Positions 23,119 to 32,555 of a stretch of DNA of 64,000 nt are shown piece by piece. The translations under genes and the position numbers were made by a program. Numbering within the stretch: position 1 is the first letter of the stretch; the number at the start of each line of letters is the position of its first letter. The stretch is from positions 372,001-436,000 of the forward strand of contig JARGXX010000021.1 in assembly GCA_030374765.1 (NCBI GenBank), written 5' to 3'. The stretch comes from Agarophyton chilense. Taxonomy: Eukaryota > Rhodophyta > Florideophyceae > Gracilariales > Gracilariaceae. The notes below the pieces were generated by a model, which ran no database searches, was not told the origin of the DNA, and saw only the letters and a program-made list of their open reading frames with translations.

Positions 23119-25940
23119 TCACTCATCAAAAATATCTTGTTCACCTCCGCCTTCCACCCCCTCCCCATCTCTCTCCTTCCCTTCCTCTTTCCCCTCACAC
23201 ATTTCTTTCTCCTCCGCTAACAACTCCCTAAACTCGCGTTCTTCAGGCATACAACGTCCGACGTAGCAATTAAGTATATACCCGAGAAAAGTCGTCATCT
23301 CCTCCTGAAACACCTCGTAACGAACACCCAGATAGACCAGTTGGTTCGAAGGCATCCAAAACGCAACGGTCCCTTCACGTTCCTCATTTCCCATCACTTC
23401 AGTCGGGTCCTCACCATTCACACCATGGTTCACCAGCTCCTCTCCGAACTTCTCTTCCACCTTCCTTCTCGCTGTCCGTAAGATATCCTCCACAGCAACC
23501 GGCAGATGCTTCGCATACAGTTTCGAAAACACCATCTGTCGCTTCTCTCCTCTACCCATCTCCTCATCCAACGCCTCTACCACAGATGCAATCCACGCAT
23601 CCAAGCGGGCCAGATGCATCACACTTCAATCCACATACTGTGTCTCTCCTTCCTTCCAAGGTTGCTCTACATCGTACCCCATAAACTCTCTCAAAACCTC
23701 CACACTCAATCCGTTCTTGAAGTACAAGTCATCAGGTTCATCCCCATACTTTGTCGAGTTCACATCGTACCCTGCAAAACGTAGGTTTTCCATCTTGTCT
23801 AACCTCCACGCAGATATGACGGGCTTCCCATTCGCGTCTTTCGGCAACAACTTCTACCGAGCCTCCATCTTCTGCTCTTCATACAACACATTCAGTTCTT
23901 CATCATCCTCGTTAAGAGGTTTTCTAGCAAGTAGAGTATATCCCAGACCCAAAAACAACCTATCCCTCGCATTCCTTTTCCGCACCCCCACAGCATCACT
24001 GAGAGCCTGTTTCATCCGCCTCCTCAAACACGTATCCCTCCTCAACTCCTCTTCACACTGCTTCTTCATTCCCATCCCCACAAATTTTCTCCATATCGGA
24101 TTCTCCAACTCCATCCGCACCACATGCAACAACATCTCATCACTTCCCCCCTGAAAAGACGGAGTGTAGGCCTTCGGTCCCCACGACTTTCTTCCTGTTG
24201 CCAGCTCCATAGGATCTAAAGGCACCATCTTCTTTTCATTTATAATCAGAATAATCTGATTCCTCCCCGCCCTCACTTCTTCTGCCCGGTTTGACCAGTT
24301 TCGCTCCGGTTCCCTCCTTCTGAAGCACAACTCACTCGTCTCCTCCTTTGCATGACGCAATATGTTCTCGTAAACTCTCGAGGCTACTCCAATAAATCGC
24401 ATATCCACTTCAATTCCATACCGTTTCCGACCCCCTTCCCTTCTTCGCCACCCACTTGTCCTGGTCGACCACGAAGAATCTCTTGCAATGACGTCAGCAG
24501 CATTTCCTTTTTCCTATCTTCGACCTCCAGCCTCTTCATCTCCCTGTGTGCCAGTTTCAAGCTTAGTTGCAAACTTGCGTTGTCATCCCTTGCCCTTTTA
24601 AGCTCCCCCTTCATGTCTCCAAGCTTGGCCAACAGCTGATTCCGCCCCATAAACTTTGTTTCTGCATACGTCATCCCCTTGTGTTCGCCTTACTTCCACG
24701 GGCGAATTGCATCCTCATCCTCCTCATCCCCACCCCAGAGTCCATCTCCTTTTTCAACCGCCACTCCCTTCCTACACACCCTCACACTCTGGTTTCTCGG
24801 AGGTCTCCCCGCGCCCACTCTGTCGTTTGACCCCTCAGCGTCCCCTTGTTCGACACTCCTCACTGCATGATCCGGGGTCTGTCGATAAGAAGCCTATTGT
24901 ATTGATCTGCATTCCGGAACTCTGCGAAGCTGCACCCCCTTCCTTCCAACCACGACTCCTTTTCCCGTAGGCTCCGTCCCTACACGTTTTTCCCCGCTCA
25001 CGCTTGGTATGGCCCATGGAAAACGAACTTGGCACTTATGCCGTTCCGCACTCCCACCTGGAACAATTTTGTCCTTTGATTCGTCAAAAACGTGTTTCTT
25101 TGAAACAGCAGTGCCTCCGCCTACCTCATTCATTTCTGAACCATGCCCTTCTGCCTCATTGCCTTCTCCATTTTCATGGAAGTTAACACCATGGGAACCA
25201 CTACACCGTCGCCTCTTCGCTTGTCTCTCGGACCCATTTTCTTCGTCACTAGCTAAGGTTGGAATGTCGTGAACGGCCCGATTACGAGTCACCGGACCTC
25301 CCGAATTTCTTTCGATCCTCCTCACCACCTCGCTCAACGTACCTTCCGTCGCAGACGACGAACCTCTTTCTTGCTCCTTTTCCTTCACCGTCTTAACAGA
25401 GGGCTTCTTGGCTGAAGGTGCAGACCGAGTGGAGGACGGTGTCTGTGGAAGAGTCGCCGCTTCGCCACCATAAAGTTTCATCATGTTCACGTCCCAGCAA
25501 TAGAAAGAGTTGCGCTCCATATCTCCCAGACGGTTCGGTACGGTATCTGTTGTTTTGAACGGATAAGGGTAATCCATTTTTTTCTCATCCTGAATCAACA
25601 CCTTCCATACCACCACGGGTTTCTCCTTCGCTTTCCCGACCAGTTTGTGACCATGCAACTCTCTAACCAAATCTCCCGTAAGCCTCCCTGTCGCATCAAC
25701 CGCACCCCTTACAAATGCCTTCCCCACGAATTTCTTTTCGCCGTTCGGAGTGGTCACCAACAGAGTCACCTGCTCGTCAGGTTTTGGCTTCCATGGAGGG
25801 ATTCCTACCTTATTCGCCCGCGTTGCTCCGCTGCGCGTTGTAGATTTCGCGTCCTTCCTGGTAGAAGCCGTAACAAGCGGCTTGTGTTTCCGAGAACTCG
25901 GAATGATCCTCCTTTTCTCTGCGTTTTTGCGCCGCATCAC
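23119..25940 (-). pseudogene. Unidentified gene converging on the transposase, decayed
   Basis: A run of minus-strand open segments spans about 940 codons, mostly in one frame, with about five lesions. The first part (25940-24894) is basic at its start (RRKNAEKRRI) and has a compact domain-like stretch with VTLLVTTPNGEKKFVGKAF and NSFYCWDVNMMKLYGG. The middle (24674-24384) is a predicted coiled coil (LAKLGDMKGELKRARDDNA). The last part (24408-23119) is rich in charged helices (PIWRKFVGMGMKKQCEEELR) and ends acidic. I do not recognise the family. Its place directly tail-to-tail with the transposase suggests a second element gene, like the accessory DNA-binding protein of CACTA elements, but a captured host gene is equally possible. 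Confidence 0.5.
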
Positions 25941-25981
25941 GGGAACCTATCGATAAGCGCCTCGGAATCTCTCCTAGACCG

Positions 25982-26779
25982 TCACGAAAAGCAGGGCTCG
26001 CTGACAACGTAAATGAACACTCGTTGGCTACGTAGCCATTCGATAGGGATCACGGGCTTGCTTGACCTCTCTCGGACGATGGCGAACAGAAACGCGTGCA
26101 GACGAAGGGAATGAACGCTGCTTGAAGTCCTCTTCACGTCCAAAAGAATCGCTTTTTTTGGGTTCGTGATCTGGATGTGTTTCCGTCGACGACAAAGGTC
26201 TGCAATTACTCTTTGCACACCTGGTACAAGCAGCGTAAGAAACGGAAAAGGCGTGTGCGACTCGAGCCGTGCAACAAGAACATCTGCCTCAAGATGATTG
26301 ACTGCGAAAAAATCTTTTTTTTGCTGCTGCGCTATTTGGCGAGCTGCTCGATACCCAACGCAGAGACAAATCTCCAATGCGGGTATCATAGAAGCTTCGA
26401 CGACGTCTAAATCTGTTTCGCGTAGCCTTGAGTCATAAAGTGCCTGACTACTCACTTTATCAATGATAGCGAAGGTAATAGGAGTTGTTTTCTCCTCTGT
26501 ACCAAGCCACTTCTCAGCGCTCAATGACCTATGAAGATCGGCTTTCTGTCGGAAAAACCTCTCTGTGAAAGTCCATTGCATTCGCAACACGGTTTTTCGG
26601 CTAATGCTTTGCCTCCCGTACTCTTTGACCGCATGTACTGTACTCTCTTCGCTCTCAAGAGCGCACAGGGTGGGATGAGTTTCCGGACTATGGAGGCCGA
26701 AAACCAGTGGAGGCGATGGATTTACCTTCGAGGAATTGGAAAAAGCGAATTCAGAGCCCTGAGGATTTCCGTTTCGCAT
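25982..26779 (-). CDS. Hypothetical protein, 265 aa, inside CMC-1
   Basis: This is an uninterrupted minus-strand frame from ATG at 26779. The protein is mixed in composition, with no clear membrane segment or repeat. Segments such as FAIIDKVSSQALYDSRL and NHLEADVLVARL look foldable, but I recognise no family. It lies between the DCP1-like gene and the unidentified convergent gene, all on the same strand. It could be a separate captured fragment or spurious. Confidence 0.35.
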   Translation of the reverse strand: MRNGNPQGSEFAFSNSSKVNPSPPLVFGLHSPETHPTLCALESEESTVHAVKEYGRQSISRKTVLRMQWTFTERFFRQKADLHRSLSAEKWLGTEEKTTPITFAIIDKVSSQALYDSRLRETDLDVVEASMIPALEICLCVGYRAARQIAQQQKKDFFAVNHLEADVLVARLESHTPFPFLTLLVPGVQRVIADLCRRRKHIQITNPKKAILLDVKRTSSSVHSLRLHAFLFAIVRERSSKPVIPIEWLRSQRVFIYVVSEPCFS

Positions 26780-26904
26780 ACCGCAGTCACTCGAGCGTCG
26801 ACCATTTCGACTTCAGGTTCCGCTTGTGATGTTGTGAATTGGGCTTATTCTCGAGTTTATTTGCAAAGTAAATGCAGTCTTCCATTCTTCATCATTCGAA
26901 TCGT

Positions 26905-27756
26905 TCAGTGGCGGGTTGTTTCTTCGATCCAACGTTGGATAGTTACTGCGACCCTTTGCATCACGGAAGAAGTGTTCACATCTGGCGGCAGAGTGGCATC
27001 GGATACGCCGTGAATATGCTTCGATCCGGAAAAGAAGCGCTCTGGTGAATTATCTGGCACACTGGACCCCTCACTCGGTGTGGGGTTTTGGGTGGGTTGT
27101 AAGAGTGCATCGATGGGCATTTTCTAAGGACGTGGGTTGGGAATTTGAGGACGGGTCTTTGCGTTCTTGATACTGGCGTTACGTGTGGCGCGCTTCTGTG
27201 TACGTTGAGTGCGTGGGGAGGTATCGAGAAGGCGGGCAGATTGGGTGGGTTGTGAGGCAGACGTTTCGGATGATTGGGAGGAGGAGGGCATTTCGACGGG
27301 CAGTGACTGAGTCGCAGAGAGATATCTCCCTTTTACAAGAGCCTGGAGAAGTTGAAACACGGAAGAAGCCTCTGGTTTTTGATAAAACCAGATTCCGATT
27401 GTCTTTTGTTTGGAGTATGTGTAAATGATCATCTGGTCTTGAAGCTTGATCTCCTTGTTTCCAATGACGACGTCATCGGAATAGTTTTCAAGACTCTTAC
27501 GATTTATGACGAAAATGCGGTGACGAGCACGGGCGGAGTTGTTCGGATGGTTCACATGGAGCTCGACGACAAAGAAAGAGCCTTCGATATTCAGTCGACG
27601 CCACACTTTGCTGTCGTCGAGCTTATGGAGACAGAGGTGCGAGGCAAGTTTGATTACCTTTGTGACAGCTGGGTCGGCCTTTTGCAGCACGGACTAGTTC
27701 ATTTTAGCGGCGATAGCATCACGACGTGGAGGGTCGAAATAAATACCAGCCGTCAT
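26905..27756 (-). pseudogene. DCP1: mRNA-decapping enzyme subunit 1 (DCP1) homologue with two internal TAGs
   Basis: DCP1 activates the DCP2 decapping enzyme in cytoplasmic mRNA decay. The EVH1 fold is well marked: VLQKADPAVTKVIKLASHL, WRRLNIEGSFFVVELH, FVINRKSLENYSDDVV and TIGIWFYQKPEASSVFQLL, covering codons about 23-135 in the family's order. After this comes the Ser/Thr/Pro-rich tail usual for DCP1. The likely start is ATG 27756 (MTAGIYFDPPRRDAIAAKMN). An in-frame TAG at 27694-27696 follows directly, just before the conserved SVLQKADP. Plant DCP1 proteins read LNLTVLQ-like at this point. A second TAG at 27124-27126 interrupts the tail, which continues in frame as KMPIDALLQPTQNP to a TGA at 26905. 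No intron is needed. It is a host gene carried inside CMC-1. Confidence 0.8.
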
Positions 27757-28452
27757 ACTCACGGAAAGCACGAGACTGTTCGGGGCGCGAAATGAATCGC
27801 ACGGAGACACGCCTAAGAGCTGGACGGGAGAAAAGGGGGAGACGGAGAGGGGGGGGGGGGTTGGCTGGTACAGATGGTCGCATTGTTTCGCGAGGCGCAG
27901 CTGTGAGCCGGTTCGGCAAGGTGTTCCCAGCTCGAAAGTTGTCTGTTCACAAGGGCTTGCTCGCGACATGGGGAAGGCGGGAGGGAAGCGAAGGGATGAG
28001 GGTGACCATTGGGAGTTGACCAGGGACCGCAAGATGCAACGCCACCTCGCACATGGCGAAGATACGCAGGAGTGGGGGGAGCAAGTGCAGCGACCGCGAC
28101 TGTTAGACGAGCTGGACGGAATCAGTTGGGCACTGCGTTAGGCCATCGGAAAAGAGGATGACGATTCGGCTGCGCGTCTACGCGATATTGTAAAATACTA
28201 CCGATGTATTCTGCCAGAGATGATTGGCTTATATGTGCAGCAGGGTTACGTGAAAGAAGGAAATTCATTGGATGACTTAGGTTACGTGAAAGAAGTAAAT
28301 CCATTGGTTGAATGAGGTTACGTGGAAGCAGTCTCAAGGTGTAGACACCCGACCGGTAGCTTTTCATATTCCACGGCCATAGTCGCGACTTCTTCACCCG
28401 CACATGGTTGAACTCCGTTGAAATTCCCTAGCAGTCCTGAGATCTTTCAGAC
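27757..28452. other. No gene seen; short tandem repeats
   Basis: The stretch has a 10-base G run near 27850. It also has three degenerate copies of GGTTACGTGAAAGAAG-type sequence between about 28243 and 28335. I see no convincing coding region on either strand. Confidence 0.5.
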
Positions 28453-29385
28453 ATGGGGAAGCAGTTTTTTTGCATTGAAAATGAACGAAAGAAATGTCGG
28501 GTAAAGGACGTAGTGATCGGCTCTGATCCTAATCATTATTGTCTCATATGCAAGGAACCGATTCATATCATCTGTGGCACATCACCGGTGACACCGATAA
28601 TGAAAAAATACGGTTCAGATAATTCCTTAGAAGGCTGCGTCGTTTGCAGTGTATGTAAAAATCCAGGCGGGGCAAGTGGCGCGAGAGGTGTGTGCAGTGC
28701 CACTGAGGGGAAGCAAAGACGAGACAAAACTGATGATCAGAACTCAATTAGAGTCGTTGGAGAACTAATTCCATCCAATGTGAGGGCATTGGTATATGTT
28801 GAAACTCAAGACTCTCCGTAGAGGAGAGTGTTCAATGAGCATGTGCACTACTTGTGCGTTGCAGGGAATCCTCGTGCCGAAAGCTCTGAATGTGATCGTG
28901 CTCGCTTAATTCTCCCAAGAACTCCGCACAAGGTATACTGCACCGACACTCAGCTTGTGATTGATAAGCGTCGAAAAAATGCGGAGAAGGTCCGCAAATA
29001 CCGTGCCACACACAGAGGAAGGGATAACCGCAACGCACGACGTCGATACCAGGAGAAGAGAGATCAACGCGATAGTGTGTCTGCTAGCAATGCCACCTCA
29101 AAAAGAAGATCTACGGGAAAAAACCAAAAACCACGGGTATTTCTTACACCGGCTGGAAGCAGACGAGGCACTGCTGACCCTCACCATCTGCAAGGTGTAT
29201 ATCACGTTCACACGGTTACTGACCTCTATGAAGTTCGGCGAAGCTTTCACAAATACACTGCATCGGAGATTCCTGAACACGAAAAGAAGAAAATCGTTGA
29301 GTTGCAGGCCGACGGGGAAGGTGGACGTCAACTAATGTTGGTAACCGAAGAAATCGAAGCGATTGATGCCGGGAAAATGCCGTAG
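28453..29385 (+). pseudogene. Zinc-binding, basic protein ORF with one internal TAG
   Basis: A frame of 311 codons starts at ATG 28453 and ends at TAG 29383. The N-terminal part has a compact Cys/His cluster (HYCLICKEPIHIICG, then CVVCSVC), patterned C-x2-C-x4-H-x3-C plus C-x2-C, which could bind zinc. A strongly basic segment follows at codons about 175-225 (RRKNAEKVRKYRATHRGR), likely nucleic-acid binding. An in-frame TAG at 28819-28821 separates the two parts, but the frame stays open for 187 more codons. It may be an element-encoded DNA-binding protein or a captured host gene. I cannot name the family. Confidence 0.45.
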
Positions 29386-29388
29386 ACT

Positions 29389-29915
29389 TGTAAATGATAC
29401 GGCAAAGCGAAACAATCCATCACATATGTTGAGCAATACTGACGGTCATTCCAAATCGGTGAATTGAGCCAGCCATAGTACAGTTCAGATCATTTGAAGA
29501 TCGAATGTCGGAAGAGGATACCGTGAGTACAATCGAACACATGCCATTTGTTGAAGACATTCATGTCAATTTCGGCTGGTTCACGAGAAAAAACACACCT
29601 GCATCTCATTCTTGTTTGTTTCTTGCATCGCGTTTGCCAGACATACCTCTTCGGCGCGTATGTTGCATTTCAGCCTTTTTGAAGGATAAGAACATGGTGC
29701 CATTCGGGAAACCTCCTGAAAAGAATGAAGGTTCGGCGTTTGAGAATAAAGAGACACGTTTTCCGTGACTCCTGTCAATTGAACGGAATGGTTGCATTCT
29801 TCGTCCGTTTCTTTTCTGCTTTCCTTGTTCCCCACCTTTTCTATCCGGAATTGCTGTGGGTCGAGGTCTCGTTTCCTCTAGAACTGTCCGTGAGAACTTT
29901 CTGATTGGTGATTCT
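29389..29915. other. No gene seen
   Basis: Only short frames occur on both strands, none resembling a known family. The stretch separates the zinc-binding ORF from the 51-bp minisatellite. Confidence 0.4.
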
Positions 29916-29919
29916 TCGA

Positions 29920-30745
29920 CAAGCCGGGTGCGGGGTTAGTTTGGGACAGGGTTGCGGCAGTGGTGTAGGGAGAGTCGGTGCGGGATTGAGTTGCGAACGG
30001 GGTTGCAGCGGTGGTGTAGGCAGAGTCGGTGCGGGGGTGAGTTGCGAACGGGGTTGCCGCGGTGGTGGAGGGAGAGTTAGTTCGGGGGTGAGTTGCGAAC
30101 GGGGTTGCCGCGGTGGTGGAGGGAGAATTAGTGCAGGGGTTAGGTGGGGACAGGGTTGCGGCGGTGGTGGAGGGAGAGTTAGGGCGGGGGTGAGTTGCGG
30201 ACGGGGTTGCGGCGGTGAGTTTCGGACGGGGTGGCGGCGGTGTTGGAGGGAGAATTAGTGCGGGGGTTAGGTGGGGACTGGGTTGCGGCCGTGGTGGAAG
30301 GAGATTTAGTGCGGGGGCTAGGTGGGGACAGGGTTGCGGCGGTGGTGGAGGGAGAGTTAGTGCGGGTGTGAGTTGCGGAAGGGGTTGCGGCGGTGTTGGA
30401 GGGAGAATTAGTGCGGGGGTTAGGTGGAGACTGGGTTGCGGCCGTGGTGGAAGGAGATTTAGTGTGGGGGTTAGGTGGGGACAGGGTTGCGGCCGTGGTG
30501 GAGGGAGAGTTAGTGCGGGGGTGAGTTGCGGACGGGATTGCGGCGGTGCGTTTCGGACGGGGTTGCGGCGGTGTTGGAGGGAGAATTAGTGCAGGGGTTA
30601 GGTGGGGATTGGGTTGCGGCCGTGGTGGAAGGAGATTTAGTTCGAGGGTTAGGTGGGGACAGGGTTGCGGCGGTGGTGGAGGGAGAATTAGTGCGGGGGT
30701 GAGTTGCGGACGGGGTTGCGGACGAGTTAGCGGCGGCAGATGATG
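29920..30745. repeat. G-rich minisatellite, 51-bp unit, about 16 copies
   Basis: The unit resembles GGGGTTGCGGCGGTGGTGGAGG followed by GAGAGTTAGTGCGGGGGTGAGTTGCGGAC, and repeats with small changes. Two unit variants alternate in places, giving a higher-order pattern. Because 51 is divisible by 3, long open frames run through it on both strands. Confidence 0.9.
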
Positions 30746-31024
30746 TTTTGGTTGTGGTTGTACAAACGTTGATTTTGAAGACGGAGTTGGGTGTGGCATT
30801 GTATTTAGCAGAAAGTCGGGGAAGGTATGTCGCACTGAGAAAGGAGGTGGAGAGGAAATGGCAATGTTATGGTTAGTTGCGGACGGGGTTGCAGCGGAAG
30901 GTGATGTTTTGGTGAAGATGGTACAAACGTGGGTTGTGAAAGCTGAGTTGGCGTTTCCAGTGGATTCAAAAAGAGATCGGGGAATGGTTGCCCTGAGGAG
31001 GGCGCTGGAGAGAATGTGGATCAC
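30179..31024 (-). CDS. Ser/Thr/Pro-rich repeat protein ORF over the minisatellite
   Basis: The minus-strand frame of 281 codons starts at 31024. It has a short unique N-terminus, then a Pro-rich stretch, then 17-residue repeats of the type PPNPRTNSPSTTAAT. Such repeats resemble mucin- or cell-wall-type glycoproteins, but the plus strand is open too and could encode a Gly-rich protein. The frame may simply be a by-product of a repeat whose unit is a multiple of three. Confidence 0.3.
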   Translation of the reverse strand: MIHILSSALLRATIPRSLFESTGNANSAFTTHVCTIFTKTSPSAATPSATNHNIAISSPPPFSVRHTFPDFLLNTMPHPTPSSKSTFVQPQPKHHLPPLTRPQPRPQLTPALILPPPPPQPCPHLTLELNLLPPRPQPNPHLTPALILPPTPPQPRPKRTAAIPSATHPRTNSPSTTAATLSPPNPHTKSPSTTAATQSPPNPRTNSPSNTAATPSATHTRTNSPSTTAATLSPPSPRTKSPSTTAATQSPPNPRTNSPSNTAATPSETHRRNPVRNSPPP

Positions 31025-31452
31025 GGTGACGACGGTTGAGGCAAAGTAATATGAAGTTTGGAAGCAGTCGGTGCGCTAGTCCCAACAAGATGGCGAGTTG
31101 GAGGGTTGGCTTTTGGAAGGAAGGTGCGTTACGTGCAGCGTTGGATGCACCCTCGGTGAAAGCGCTGAGGGAGAAGGGAGGAGGGGAATGCGTAAATGGG
31201 GATGGCGGGATGCGGCTGTATGCAGGGGCGCGAGCAGCGCGGTAAATGTTTGGTGCGCGTCGAGCTGGGGCTTAAGGATGACTAGGGTTGAGAGAGAGGG
31301 AGGAGGAGGGTCCAGGGAAGGGGAGGGACTGCGTTCGGGGTAGTTGTGGTGGTGGTTTGAGCATCGCGGTTACCGGGTGTTTTGGACCTCGACAAAGAGC
31401 CGTGCGAGTATGCAGTGATACCTGGACATCGGTTCCCTTTTGAAACAACTGC

Positions 31453-31499
31453 GCGCGCGCCCCATTTTGGACTTACTACGTCCAAAATGGGGCGCGCGC
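31453..31499. repeat. Perfect 20-bp inverted repeat with 7-nt loop
   Basis: The left arm (31453-31472) and right arm (31480-31499) are exact reverse complements (GCGCGCGCCCCATTTTGGAC and partner), with loop TTACTAC. The stem would be very stable. It lies inside CMC-1 and is not next to any gene I can name. Confidence 0.9.
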
Positions 31500-32555
31500 T
31501 GCAATTGTGCCACGTATGGCGCACCCAAATCGCAAACGACATATTCGCCTGGCTTTTCGTCATCAACTTGATGGGCCCTGGTCTTTCGTTCGAGCAAGCC
31601 ACGCGCCAGTGAATTTCGCTGTGCCGACTCTTCAGCCCTTTCGACCAGCAACTTCTCTCAGAACGCGAGTTTTTCCTCCCTCCTTCCAATGCCGAGGCCA
31701 ACCTCTCTCGTCATCGCCGAAACAACACTCGCCGCTTGGCTCGCTGCCTTTTGCGCTACTTCCTTCTCACGGCCCCAGACCCCAGCATCTCGCTTCCGGA
31801 TGAGGGCGCCAGTGAGAAGTGGGACCAAAAAGCTACAGTTGGGGATCGTACTGCTGAGATGGACGCCTTGAAGTTTGCAGACTCCGTTGCCGTTGATTGT
31901 GCCAGTGCGTGCTAAGTTTTATCAGCGTATCGTAATTCACACTGGGGAATATCGTCGACCGTGAGTGAGAACTCTCTTTCACAAAGCTCTTCACACGGAG
32001 CTCTAGAAGAAGATCAGAAGCCTTCCTGTACGAGTCAGAGGGGTCTTAAGAGGTCCGCACAGCATCCGTCGACAAAGACATATGTCCACACAGTCTCATG
32101 TTGTTAAAATGGAAGGCCTTTTTCCAAGAGAGACGGTGAAGTTCACTATCTTATTTCTTTACTTGAATTGCAGCTCTTTTCAATGAATGAACTGTCTCTG
32201 TTCCGGGGAAGTTTGAATGATCCTATGGATTTCGCCCAGAAGGAAAGAATTTCTGTCGATGTTGAAACAAATGAGATTTCTTCGGCTACAATGCGACGGG
32301 TGCTTCTTGGGTTGCCACCAGCGTTGGAAACCATTCATGTGTTTAAGACGTGTCTGGGGTCTCTTGGTTGCGGACCCAAGCTTTCGCAAACTAAATCAGG
32401 GGAATCTCCTGACCCCGAGCTTATCCGGGAACCTAAACACAACGTGCCCGGCTTACTGGGTCCGCTTTCTGTCAACGACGAGGTGGTGCTGTTCATTAGT
32501 AGTCGCGGAGACCTACGAAGAACGCCCGGAAAGAAATTTCTAACCTCAGCGAAAA
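31500..32555. other. No gene assigned upstream of the Rieske oxygenase
   Basis: An open plus-strand frame at 32168-32605 (145 aa) overlaps the start of the Rieske gene in another frame and resembles nothing I know. The sequence may include the promoter and 5' leader captured with the oxygenase gene, but I see no decisive motif. Confidence 0.35.

Noticed and set aside
27753-27762. GTGAGT next to the DCP1 start as a proven intron donor
   Set aside because: The sequence that would be the intron encodes plausible N-terminal residues leading into the conserved region, so I prefer a continuous reading with a TAG. The splicing alternative is noted in the findings.
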